A stretch of DNA of 20,797 bases from Lachnospiraceae bacterium UBA7179 (GTDB lineage Bacteria; Bacillota; Clostridia; Lachnospirales; Lachnospiraceae). Both the position numbers and the translations under genes were made by a program. This document shows, piece after piece, positions 1 through 7,562 of the stretch (position 1 is the stretch's first letter; the number at the start of each line of letters is the position of its first letter). The DNA is taken from contig DKVL01000097.1 of assembly GCA_002491195.1 (NCBI GenBank), forward strand, positions 1 to 20,797, in the 5' to 3' direction. The notes below the pieces were generated by a model, which had not been told where the DNA came from, searched no databases, and saw only the letters and a program-made list of their open reading frames with translations.

Positions 1-271
1 ACCTGAATTTGGCGCAAATATCACACAAAGTGGGGCGTGCAGATGGTAGGAATGATTTTTCAAACACGCTCTAATATAGTTCATAACCATTTCATGCAAG
101 AAAAATTAGTGCTCTATCCAGTCAGGAATTAGACTTGTGGACTGTATGGTTTGTGCCAATGCCAGGCAAATGGCAGGAATAATAACAAAGCCGCACCGCC
201 TTTGCCTGAATGCTTGGATAAAGCTCTTTTCCATATCCTATGATACCGTGAGCTGCCTTACGCCTTCCGTC
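1..271. other. Left-edge region without a recognised gene
   Basis: I see no supported gene here. A plus-strand frame open from the left edge runs to a TAA at 72-74 and could be the last two dozen codons of a gene that begins outside the window; its translation has a faint helix-turn-helix look (LAQISHKVGRAD) but is too short to assign. On the minus strand no frame stays open for long. The methyltransferase stop is at 272, and no clear hairpin followed by a T-run for it was found in this stretch. Confidence 0.3.
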
Positions 272-943
272 CTACTTGATCGCAGCGATCACCGCAAATT
301 TTTGAGAGGAGTAGACACACTCAACAGCCTGAAACCCACATTTCCTTAACATCGTTGTTTCCCATTCGACAGAACATTCCCTGTCGAGTTTTCTGCGCTC
401 TTTCCACAGGGCTATATCCTGCTCTGTCAATCCGCTGTTCATCAACTGACTTTCCCAATAAATGTCATACCACCAGTTCATTTCTGGCTGTGCTGCGCAA
501 AACTGGTCATAGTTTAGAAACAATCCGCTGTTTGGCAGTCTGTCGTATATCCTCGCAAACAATTTTATCTTACCCTCATCTTCCAAATGATGAATGGATA
601 ACGCAGAGATCACTGTATCAAACATCGTCTCTGGTAACTCGTTCATGTAATTTTCAGCTTGATACGATATGTTTTTAATACCATCAAATCTCTTTTGTGC
701 CACATTTAGCATTTCATCCGCAATATCCACGAGCACATACGCGGCATTGGGATACTGCTGATACCAATAATATGTTAATAATCCTGTTCCTGCGCCCAGA
801 TCAATGATTCGTTTGGGCTCATTGATATTGAAAGTGATAAATTGAGTTGTTTTTATATAGAAATCGTCAAAACATGGGATAAATTTTTTACGTTTGCCAT
901 CATACTCTTCCGCGATCAGATTAAATTGTGCCTTAATATCCAT
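272..943 (-). CDS. Class I SAM-dependent methyltransferase
   Basis: Predicted cytosolic methyltransferase of 223 residues, the usual size for a stand-alone class I (Rossmann) enzyme. Motif I is plain at about residues 45-56 (IIDLGAGTGLLT), which holds the SAM-binding glycine loop. The acidic end of the next strand is VLVDIADEML, and a post-I/motif II type segment reads FDTVISALSIHHLED, as in methyltransferases with small-molecule or tRNA substrates. The substrate cannot be told. The start is preceded by GGAGG about nine bases upstream (minus strand). It lies 24 bases downstream of the DUF4375-like gene and is probably co-transcribed with it. No membrane segment is visible. The fold is certain in my view; the specific role is unknown. 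Confidence 0.88.
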   Translation of the reverse strand: MDIKAQFNLIAEEYDGKRKKFIPCFDDFYIKTTQFITFNINEPKRIIDLGAGTGLLTYYWYQQYPNAAYVLVDIADEMLNVAQKRFDGIKNISYQAENYMNELPETMFDTVISALSIHHLEDEGKIKLFARIYDRLPNSGLFLNYDQFCAAQPEMNWWYDIYWESQLMNSGLTEQDIALWKERRKLDRECSVEWETTMLRKCGFQAVECVYSSQKFAVIAAIK

Positions 944-967
944 TTTGTTCCGCCTCCGCTGCGTCCA

Positions 968-1417
968 TCAAAGAACAAATCGTTTTTTATTGTCAATCAG
1001 CAGCATCTTTTCCCACATAAATAACTCATTTTCATGATCAGTTATCCACTGATCAATTTCTTCGGATTCCTCAATCCACTCCTCTGGATAATTCCAATTA
1101 CCATCATATTTGGAATTTTGATAATCATGTGCCCCATAACGTAACTTAGAGGCTAATTCTGCATCGCCTTCCAGTTCCAGGAACTGTATCGTTGATTCAA
1201 TATCTTTCGGAGCTGTTGCTTCATAAAAGGTCCACACGCCGCTTCTCTGGGACATTGCAAACCAATTTGATACTGTGAATAAAGCAGTTACACATAATGG
1301 TCTCTTCTCAGTTGGAACACAATGATACAATTCCAAGATAAACTCTCCTTCTATTAAATAGAATTCTTCGTTATCAATTTCTGAGAGTTTTTGATAAAGT
1401 TTCTCAATATTCTTCAT
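968..1417 (-). CDS. Small acidic protein, DUF4375 (DMP19)-like, possible immunity protein
   Basis: A 149-residue acidic cytosolic protein. The frame is open further upstream (to 1477), but I chose the ATG at 1417 because a strong GAGGGGGG ribosome binding site sits a few bases before it and the upstream residues are low complexity. The middle segment (ALFTVSNWFAMSQRSGVW, then an alpha-helical stretch ending in ELASKLRYGAHDYQN) resembles the DUF4375/DMP19 family, in which a Trp/Gly-rich turn precedes paired helices. That match is from memory of the family pattern, not a search. DUF4375-type proteins often accompany other immunity-type genes of polymorphic toxin systems, and three such neighbours lie in this window. 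It sits between the DUF4303-like gene and the methyltransferase, all on the same strand. The biochemical function is unknown. Confidence 0.62.
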   Translation of the reverse strand: MKNIEKLYQKLSEIDNEEFYLIEGEFILELYHCVPTEKRPLCVTALFTVSNWFAMSQRSGVWTFYEATAPKDIESTIQFLELEGDAELASKLRYGAHDYQNSKYDGNWNYPEEWIEESEEIDQWITDHENELFMWEKMLLIDNKKRFVL

Positions 1418-1546
1418 TAACTTTTCCCCCCTCTTTTCATAGCTCCTTTCCATTCTCTGAGCGGCTCCCTCCCCCATGCCTCATTCTCTGTCTGGTTCTG
1501 GTAACTTCCAGGAAAAAATTTCTAGTTCATGGCTTGATCGGCGATC

Positions 1547-2266
1547 TCACGCATCTTCCATTTCCATGTCCGCCAGATAGTCCAAAAATTCTGTTCCATG
1601 GCAGCCTTGGTCCATTTCATGGAATGTTTGTACTATTTCTTCATATTCAATATCGCACTCCCCATCAAACGGGATCACATAAATATCCGCATTCCCCTGT
1701 TCCTCCCAAAAACCTTCCTTCCGCAATGCACCCAAGGCTTCGGCCATCCACATGCGAATCTGCTCGCGTTCCTCTTCAAATGCATCCTCAAAATCTATTT
1801 CATTTTCTTCATACCACTCTGTCGCTTCTTCTGGCAAATAATCCGCATATTTTGAGATCGATAAGGGAAGATTGAGGCTGTTTTGTTTTAAATAATCCTG
1901 AATCTGTTCAAACAGAGCAGACTCCGCTGTTACCATATCCCACTCTGCCCACGCCCCAAAACGGCACAGGTCTTTCTCATCCTCCTCGCGATTTTGAATA
2001 TTCTCTGCATACATTTCCTCTGTATTGAAATAGACGATCGTATAAAAGTCATCGTCATAAATTCGCTGTACAATGTTTGCAATTTCAAAGGAAATCCCAT
2101 AAATCGACTGTCCAGCATACTGTGCCTTCAATTGTGGATAATAATCCTTCACAGCCTCCTTAAACAATCCGATCAATTTGTCTTTGTCCAACCTGCTGCC
2201 CATGTCCTCGCTTCGATACCTGTCAATCAAAGCTTCTGTCATTGATTCGTTTGATACCATGATCAT
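1547..2266 (-). CDS. DUF4303-like acidic protein, possible immunity protein
   Basis: A 239-residue, strongly acidic soluble protein. The start at 2266 is preferred over 2284 because AGGAG lies five bases upstream of it; an ATG two codons later is also possible. The pattern fits DUF4303: an N-terminal helix with DKLIGLFKEAVKDYYPQL, a strand pair around YGISFEIANIVQRIYDDDFY and YTIVYFNTEEMY, a W-rich FGAWAEWDM turn, and a C-terminal helix EREQIRMWMAEALGALRKEGFW followed by a D-rich strand. DUF4303 proteins are commonly found in clusters of immunity-like genes; no toxin domain is present here. A degenerate copy of this protein's last 18 codons is found 6 kb away at 8172-8226, so the family was once duplicated at this locus. 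Function is not known beyond that association. Confidence 0.6.
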   Translation of the reverse strand: MIMVSNESMTEALIDRYRSEDMGSRLDKDKLIGLFKEAVKDYYPQLKAQYAGQSIYGISFEIANIVQRIYDDDFYTIVYFNTEEMYAENIQNREEDEKDLCRFGAWAEWDMVTAESALFEQIQDYLKQNSLNLPLSISKYADYLPEEATEWYEENEIDFEDAFEEEREQIRMWMAEALGALRKEGFWEEQGNADIYVIPFDGECDIEYEEIVQTFHEMDQGCHGTEFLDYLADMEMEDA

Positions 2267-2424
2267 TGATTCTCCTTTCTTCACCTAACGCCCTTAACAG
2301 TTCCTCATAAGTATACTCATGCGGTTGTGTTGCTTCCACATCTCCAATCTCATATAACCAATCATAACCGCTTTTGACAGCACACCTCAATTGCTGGAAT
2401 ATCATCATTATCAATATCTAACAT
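2223..2424 (-). pseudogene. Frameshifted gene scrap upstream of the DUF4303-like gene
   Basis: Two partial frames read as protein. From an ATG at 2424 (AAGG three bases before it) one frame gives MLDIDNDDIPAIE and then stops; the overlapping frame carries on with AVKSGYDWLYEIGDVEA and EYTYEELLRALGEERR before running out over the start of the next gene. Joining the two needs one frameshift near 2380. The sequence resembles the C-terminal part of a small acidic immunity-type protein, but I cannot name the family. The end of this frame contains the AGGAG that serves the DUF4303-like gene, the spacing expected if it was once the preceding gene in the same operon. It may equally be a chance frame. 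Confidence 0.3.
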
Positions 2425-2469
2425 ATACCTTCATCTCTTTTTCCGGGTGCCTGTGTGCACCAAAATGAG

Positions 2470-2493
2470 AAAAGACGTTTTACAACGCCTTTT
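2470..2493 (-). terminator. Hairpin straddling the Rpn stop codon, possible bidirectional terminator
   Basis: A ten-pair stem (AAAAGGCGTT with AACGTCTTTT, one G-U pair) closes a four-base loop GTAA that contains the stop codon of the Rpn nuclease gene. The minus-strand side ends in TTTTCTCATTTT, a modest U-tract; the plus-strand side ends in TTTTTATTTTTTT, a better one. It may work in both directions. Confidence 0.5.
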
Positions 2494-3439
2494 TATTTTT
2501 TTCGTAATATTCCAATACCCTGGCCGCCTGAAATTCTTCACTGCCACAATCTTTTTTGTACTCAATCACTGCCTTCTTAATCTGCTCAATCAAGACAATG
2601 TCCTCTTCCATATCAGCAGCAATTTCTTCATTTGTCTTTCCTTTCAGCATCTTCTTGTATACCATTTTAATCAAACGAAGCATCTCACCCTCTTCCTGCC
2701 CCTCTTTGCGGCCTTCCTCTCGGAACTGCTCCATTGTCTCTGCCTCATTATACTCTGTAATACACATCTGCTTCACCTCCGCTTTATTTGCAGTCAGAAA
2801 ATCTTTCAGCAGGGAATCTCCTGGCATGTTCTCCAATGCATGATCTACTGCCGATTCGATCTCCATCGTTTCCTTATATTTTCGTATCTCTTCTATGAAC
2901 CATGCATAATCTGAAAGAGGTTTACATGCCGCCATCAATTCCCTGTTCTTCCCGTAATTAATGTTGATCATCCGCACACGCACCTGGATATCCGGCTCAG
3001 CTTTTATGGACTGTCCGTCCTCCGTCTGAAATGCATCCTTTAACTCCAGTATTCTGTCTTCCCTGTCATCCTTACCATTATAAAATGTCACCAACTTCGG
3101 CACCGGAAGATGCACCTGCCTTGTACTGTAGATGTTCAGCTTCTTTAAATGAATATATCTGTCATACAGGCGCGCTGCATACATCAGTTTTCGTATCGGC
3201 ATATTTGGGTTGTACGTGGACTGCTGCTCATATATGTTTGCGGTATCCATCAGAAGAAATGACATGTCATTTTTCATTCCCATGTACAGGACATCTTCCA
3301 TCGTCATAAGTTCGATATCATCTGGGTTTGTATAAGATGAGCCGTTCACTGCATTGTACAGGCTCAATGTCCAGTCCTTTCTCTGTGCATTGCCAAATAT
3401 AAATGAAAAAAGCCGGTCTTTATACTTTGTGTTAATCAT
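2480..3439 (-). CDS. Rpn family recombination-promoting nuclease / putative transposase (PD-(D/E)XK)
   Basis: A 319-residue member of the Rpn (YhgA-like) family, PD-(D/E)XK nucleases that stimulate RecA-independent recombination and, in some bacteria, act in phage defence. The N-terminal nuclease domain shows the family's catalytic pattern: the acidic residue in KNDMSF (D58), then YEQQS (E71, Q73), then PVPKLVTFYNG around 113-122. Residues 236-256 are an EEGRKEGQEEG-type charged repeat, followed by a short domain KTNEEIAADMEEDIVLIEQI that looks like a helix-turn-helix, typical of the long clostridial forms. A promoter with TTGCAG and TATAAT spaced by 17 bases lies just upstream. Such genes are numerous in Lachnospiraceae genomes. 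No flanking inverted repeats were seen. An internal start at 2683 is discussed among the findings. Confidence 0.88.
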   Translation of the reverse strand: MINTKYKDRLFSFIFGNAQRKDWTLSLYNAVNGSSYTNPDDIELMTMEDVLYMGMKNDMSFLLMDTANIYEQQSTYNPNMPIRKLMYAARLYDRYIHLKKLNIYSTRQVHLPVPKLVTFYNGKDDREDRILELKDAFQTEDGQSIKAEPDIQVRVRMININYGKNRELMAACKPLSDYAWFIEEIRKYKETMEIESAVDHALENMPGDSLLKDFLTANKAEVKQMCITEYNEAETMEQFREEGRKEGQEEGEMLRLIKMVYKKMLKGKTNEEIAADMEEDIVLIEQIKKAVIEYKKDCGSEEFQAARVLEYYEKNKKAL

Positions 3440-3489
3440 AGTCCTAACCTCATTCGCTGTTCAAATGTAAGCATCATTAATCTAACTAT

Positions 3490-3518
3490 ATTATACTGTA
3501 TGATAGGAACTCCTGCAA
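3490..3518 (-). promoter_or_regulatory. Promoter of the Rpn gene
   Basis: On the minus strand, -35 TTGCAG (3513-3518) and -10 TATAAT (3490-3495) are separated by exactly 17 bases and lie about 50 bases before the Rpn start codon. This is a near-consensus sigma-A (sigma-70 type) promoter. Confidence 0.7.
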
Positions 3519-3552
3519 TAACAAAATCACCCCATCCATTTATCACCTTCTA

Positions 3553-3675
3553 TTATCTGCTTATTTGCTCCATACGCCTTCTCCATTTTTGTTCACACTC
3601 CGCCTTAGGCACTTCTGATCCATTAACACTGTAATGCGCCTCACTGGCGAAAGCTATTCCAATGTCAGAAGCCAC
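3553..3675 (-). other. Possible 40-codon reading frame or gene tail downstream of the charged protein
   Basis: Immediately after the preceding gene, a minus-strand frame runs from a GTG at 3675 to TAA at 3553 and reads like protein (GIAFASEAHYSVNG, then KAECEQKWRRRMEQISR). There is no ribosome binding site before the GTG and the frame is closed just upstream by TAA. It could be the decayed tail of a gene. I do not recognise it, and it could be chance. Confidence 0.22.
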
Positions 3676-3692
3676 CAATTAGAATATTTGTT

Positions 3693-4187
3693 CTAGGCAC
3701 TAATATCAATCTTTTTGTCATCCGTTTCCGCAGACGGTTCGACCACCCTTGGTTTCCCCTCGTCCGTATACAGTTTCACATCAGTGTTTTCCACAGTCGT
3801 CGCAGTCTTCTCTGTCTGGGAATTATTTTTAAGTACGATCTTTCCTTCTTCACTGATCTCTACACGATCCGTTTTCGAAAGCTCCTGCCCGTTCTTCTCC
3901 TGTACCTTTTCCACATATTCCTTTGTGTCCTCTTTGTTTTCCAGAGCCTGTTTCCGTCTGATTTCCTGCTCCTTGCGCTCCTCCTTGAGTTCCTTTGCAA
4001 GCTCATCCTGCGCTCTGTCACTGCATTCGTGTGCCTCCTTTCGGAAATCAGTGACATACCCCATCGCGCGTTCCATCGTTTCGGTATCTCCCCTGCGCTC
4101 CGCCTCCTTAAATACCCGCATTGGTGTGCGCGTCAGCTTCATATTGATACTTGCCCCGATTAATCCTTCCATACTTCCAGCTTTCAT
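3693..4187 (-). CDS. Charged coiled-coil hypothetical protein
   Basis: I do not recognise this 164-residue protein. Its start has an excellent AAAGGAGG ribosome binding site. Residues 1-50 are a mixed helix region (MKAGSMEGLIGASINMKL, then a basic patch and RAMGYVTDF). Residues 50-100 are almost entirely charged (AKELKEERKEQEIRRKQ), a likely single long helix or coiled coil. The last 60 residues are polar, rich in Thr, Asp and Glu, and probably disordered. There is no signal peptide or membrane segment. It stands alone: 181 bases separate it from the sensor-kinase pseudogene upstream. Proteins of this look are common and unnamed in Lachnospiraceae; a structural or regulatory role is a guess only. 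Confidence 0.72.
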   Translation of the reverse strand: MKAGSMEGLIGASINMKLTRTPMRVFKEAERRGDTETMERAMGYVTDFRKEAHECSDRAQDELAKELKEERKEQEIRRKQALENKEDTKEYVEKVQEKNGQELSKTDRVEISEEGKIVLKNNSQTEKTATTVENTDVKLYTDEGKPRVVEPSAETDDKKIDISA

Positions 4188-4368
4188 AAAAATCCTCCTT
4201 TTTTGATTTCGAATATGAATATTTGATTAACAAGTTTTCAATATGGTTTTCGGAAGTAAAGAAGCGTTTTATTATAAAAATGACATATTCGGTTCATTTC
4301 ATGTCATGTACGGCACGAAACAGTTCCCATGAAAATAAAAGGCACAAGAAACGCCGCACGATGTTAAT

Positions 4369-5692
4369 TTACGCATCAACGATTGGCAGCATGATAGAAA
4401 TTTCAAAGGCATTGTCTGTCACTTCAATTTCCATAATCCCATTTTCCCTCTGCACAATCTTATCGACATTCTTTAGGCCAGTTCCCCAATTCCGCCTCCC
4501 AAATTCTCTTGGCAGTATCCCCGCCGCCACTGAATTTCTGACACTGACGATCAAATTCTTTTTTACGATTTCCGCCTGAACACAGACTGTTTTCTCTTCT
4601 GCCCCCCTCCGCGGCTTTGATGGCATTATCAAGGAAGTTTCCCCATATGATACACAGATCATACTCGTCGATCGCAAGCGGTTTTGCGATATTCATGCTG
4701 CAATCAAACACGATCCCCTTTTGCTTTGCAGTCTGTCTTTTGGTGTTGATGATGGCATTGACTACACTGTTTCCAGTTTCAATATCTTCTTCGCCGATCA
4801 ATCCCGCATTGCAGATTCTTGACAAGTATTCCTGAAGCTTATCCCATTCTTTCTGCTCAGCCAGAGCCGACAAGCTTATAAAATGGTTCTTCAGATCATG
4901 CCGCACATTCGCCTGTTCCCTGTATTGTTCCAACATACTCTGATAACGGCTGATTTCCATTTTGCGCAGATTGTCCACCGTGATATACCCAATCAGCCTG
5001 TTCATGCCAAAAAGCAGCGACAGACAGATCACCAGGCACAGGCCAGATACCGTCAGCACTTCCAGATGTGTGAGCAGTTCATTGTGTGTGATGTTCCAAT
5101 ATTCCGCTCCATTGTCAGACACCATCACAATTCCCCGCGTAATCCCAAAATTGCACAAATCTATCAAAATCAGCAGCAGACTTGCGACCGAAAACAGAAT
5201 TTTCCCACTCCCGCGCAGAAAGCTTCCCTCCGCCAGCTTCGTCCTGCCAAAGAGAATATCCATACAAATAGCAGTAATCAAAAAGGAAAGAATGGTTATG
5301 AGATATGACAACGGCGAACCACCCAGGAATACAATATTACAAATCGACAGTACAGCATTAGCAGCATTCCACACAAACTCCCAGGTGGAAACAATCACGC
5401 CCGCCAATCCTAATCTTTCCCACTGATTCCGCTGACACATTTCCTTTGAGGCGCCCGTGTGCACAAAAAAGAATAGCATCAGCAAGGTCTGTTGCGTGAC
5501 GGCACAAAGCATATAATTACCCGTCATCCAGATATTCGTCGCAATTAACAGAATGAGATAACAGATCCATTTCCACACGGTACCATCTTTCTTGTGAAAA
5601 AAAATACTGCCCAGTCTCCTCAGACTCACAAGCCATATCATAGAAACGAATGCACGCAAAATAAACGCCACACTCTGCTCAAGGCCCATCAT
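4369..5692 (-). pseudogene. AgrC-like GHKL sensor histidine kinase, frameshifted
   Basis: The membrane sensor of a two-component system with the LytTR regulator upstream. The N-terminal 235 residues form about six hydrophobic membrane segments, as in AgrC-like kinases. A dimerisation helix with the phospho-acceptor box RHDLKNH (H265) follows, then the N box WGNFLDNAIKAAE (N352-N356). At this point the frame is lost: a run of six G (minus strand; C at 4602-4607) moves the reading frame, and the rest of the ATPase domain, including a G-box (NWGTGLKNV) and the C-terminus ISIMLPIVDA, is encoded in the next frame down to 4369. Removing one G restores a protein of about 440 residues. The start codon overlaps the regulator's stop as ATGA, so the two are translationally coupled. 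It may be a true pseudogene, a phase-variable gene or a sequencing error. Confidence 0.82.
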
Positions 5693-6408
5693 AAAATACC
5701 GCCCTTTCCTTTCATATATGACAGGATCGCCTTCTGAAAATCCTCATATCGTCTCTTGGCCAGCATGATCGTTTCCCCATTCTCCAGAGTGATCTCAGTC
5801 TTATGAAAGGCATCCACGGAATCCAAATTTACAAGAAAGCATTTATGACATCGAAAGAAAGCCTTTTCTGACAGTTTATCCTCCAAAACACCGATCTGTT
5901 CATAGGTTTCCAGCGTTCCTTCCCGACAATGGATTTTTGCGATCCTGCCTACTGACTCGATATACAAAATGTCTTTCAACAAAATCTTTCTTGTCTGACG
6001 GTCTGCTGATACGAGCAGAAAACCAGCATTTTCATCAGTCTGTATCCTTTTCAGGGCTTTTTCCAGAACATTTTCCAACTTTCTGCACTGTATTGGCTTG
6101 ACCAGATATTGAAACGCTTCCACCTCAAATGCCTCAAAAACGTACTCGCTCGCCGACGTAATAAATATAATCAGACTCTGCTTTTCCTGTTCCCTGATCT
6201 TCTTTGCCAGCTCCATGCCGCTCAATCCCGGCATTTTTATGTCAAGAAAAATCATATCAAAGGTTTCTTTGCTGCAAAGCAATTCCTGTCCGCTGAAATA
6301 TTTTTTGATCACATGATCAACCGCAGACTGTTTCAACATTTGCTCAATCTGTCTTGCAAGATCGACACACTCCATCGGCCTATCATCGCACACTGCCAGC
6401 AGTAACAC
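5689..6408 (-). CDS. LytTR-family response regulator (AgrA/LytR type)
   Basis: A cytosolic DNA-binding response regulator of about 239 residues. The receiver domain has the acidic pair in AVCDDRP, the phospho-acceptor aspartate in FLDIKMPG (D56 from this start), the switch threonine in FITSAS and the conserved lysine in YLVKPIQ. The second half is a LytTR DNA-binding domain (ILYIESVGRIAKIHC to FFRCHKCFLVNLDSV and MLAKRRYEDFQKAI). LytTR regulators bind direct repeats in promoters of peptide, bacteriocin or cell-wall genes. I place the start at the GTG at 6408, because AAGGAG sits eight bases before it; a GTG at 6417 is in frame but abuts that same site. The stop overlaps the kinase start by four bases. 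No Agr-type peptide or processing gene is seen nearby. Confidence 0.9.
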   Translation of the reverse strand: MLLLAVCDDRPMECVDLARQIEQMLKQSAVDHVIKKYFSGQELLCSKETFDMIFLDIKMPGLSGMELAKKIREQEKQSLIIFITSASEYVFEAFEVEAFQYLVKPIQCRKLENVLEKALKRIQTDENAGFLLVSADRQTRKILLKDILYIESVGRIAKIHCREGTLETYEQIGVLEDKLSEKAFFRCHKCFLVNLDSVDAFHKTEITLENGETIMLAKRRYEDFQKAILSYMKGKGGIL

Positions 6409-6453
6409 TTTCCGCACTCCTTCTCAATTGATACATTTTCCAACGCACGCTCA

Positions 6454-7512
6454 TCAAAAAAACTCCGGATTCATAAAGGGCACCACAAGGCTTACAATCT
6501 TCCCTTTCTCGTCCAGCCCCCAATATCCGCTGAATATGCCATCTCCCATGCCGCTTGAAAACAGAACAAGTCTTTGTCCGGTTTCCGGCAGCTGCCAGGA
6601 GAGAAAATTCCCGCCTTGATTCTGTACCTCCGGATACATTTCATAGCTTTTCTGAAAAAGGGCTTCAAAATAATCCGTATATCTGTTCTTCCCAGGATTT
6701 TCTTTCCACCATTGATCCCAAAATATCCGATAGTCCTCCGATGTTTTTGCATCCGCAAAGCAGGCGAGCCCCGCGTCTACGCCGAAAAATGGAGGGACCG
6801 TACTTCCTTTGGGCATCGCAATCTCATAGCGCACGGCCTGTCCATCGCTAACCCTGAGCCTCGCCGCAGCAATCCGCAGGCCCGCAATCCTGGAACGGCA
6901 CACGGACAATTCCACCGGATACCTTCCAGCCGGGATTCTCTGATCCAGAACCGTCTCGTACTGAGTCCCCAGATAAGAAAGCGGGTCTGCGAGCACCACT
7001 TCTCCGGTGGGGAAATCCGTCTCTCCTGCCTGAACCATATTCAACTTATCGCTTTCCGTAAACAGCATCCGAAAAAAATCCGTCGGATACGTCTTCTGAT
7101 TCAGGAACTTCAAGTTCTTTTCAAAGGCAGCCTGCATCGGATGTTTCACCGGCTCGCGAATCTCCTTGCCAGTCCTCGTATCAACAAAATATTTTCCCGT
7201 TTTGTCGGAACGCAATTCCAGGTCGCTGCCCACCGGCATATAAAATACATTCACCACCGTCGGCTCGATATTGGCAAGGGTATTAAAGTCAACGATCGCC
7301 ATGTTTTCAGCATTGTCCACATATTCCTGTGTGTCGGTATCGCCAAATGCCACCCACCCATTTCCATACTCGCTGTCCTCCCGAAACAGCCATTTCAGCC
7401 TTGACGTGCCGTTTAAGACAGACTTGCTGACAATGGTTCCTCCTGCTCCCCTGATATATTCTTTCATCTCCGACTGCTGCTTCTCTTCAGTTTCTTTCTT
7501 TTTTCCAGCCAT
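6454..7512 (-). CDS. DUF2185-DUF4241 fusion protein, possible immunity protein
   Basis: A 352-residue soluble protein with two recognisable parts. Residues 20-125 match the DUF2185 (Imm33-type) pattern: VSKSVLNGTSRLKWLFRE, a DSEYGNGWVAFGDTD core, then EYVDNAENMAIVDFNTLAN. Residues 185-270 match DUF4241: a GRYPVELSV strand, RIAGLRIAAARLRVSD, and the FFGVDAGLACFADA signature. Both families are linked to immunity or housekeeping roles beside polymorphic toxins; neither has a known reaction. The start at 7512 is preferred over 7542 because GGGG lies six bases ahead of it and the upstream residues are not conserved-looking. It precedes the LytTR regulator by about 40 bases with no terminator seen, so the two-component genes could be transcribed from here. 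Assignment is from memory of the family patterns. Confidence 0.72.
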   Translation of the reverse strand: MAGKKKETEEKQQSEMKEYIRGAGGTIVSKSVLNGTSRLKWLFREDSEYGNGWVAFGDTDTQEYVDNAENMAIVDFNTLANIEPTVVNVFYMPVGSDLELRSDKTGKYFVDTRTGKEIREPVKHPMQAAFEKNLKFLNQKTYPTDFFRMLFTESDKLNMVQAGETDFPTGEVVLADPLSYLGTQYETVLDQRIPAGRYPVELSVCRSRIAGLRIAAARLRVSDGQAVRYEIAMPKGSTVPPFFGVDAGLACFADAKTSEDYRIFWDQWWKENPGKNRYTDYFEALFQKSYEMYPEVQNQGGNFLSWQLPETGQRLVLFSSGMGDGIFSGYWGLDEKGKIVSLVVPFMNPEFF

Positions 7513-7562
7513 TTTTGTCCCCTTTCCGTTATCCATAAACATTCAGCTTCATAGCCAACCAG

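Noticed and set aside
137..349. 70-codon plus-strand frame at the left edge
   Set aside because: It overlaps the methyltransferase end on the other strand, has no ribosome binding site, and reads like antisense.
2480..3439. Rpn gene as an insertion sequence transposase
   Set aside because: Although the family is labelled putative transposase, I see no terminal inverted repeats or target duplications around it.
6574..7404. 276-codon plus-strand frame opposite the DUF2185-DUF4241 gene
   Set aside because: It is antisense to a gene with recognisable domains; its composition (Arg, His, Ile, Pro rich) is that of a shadow frame and there is no ribosome binding site.
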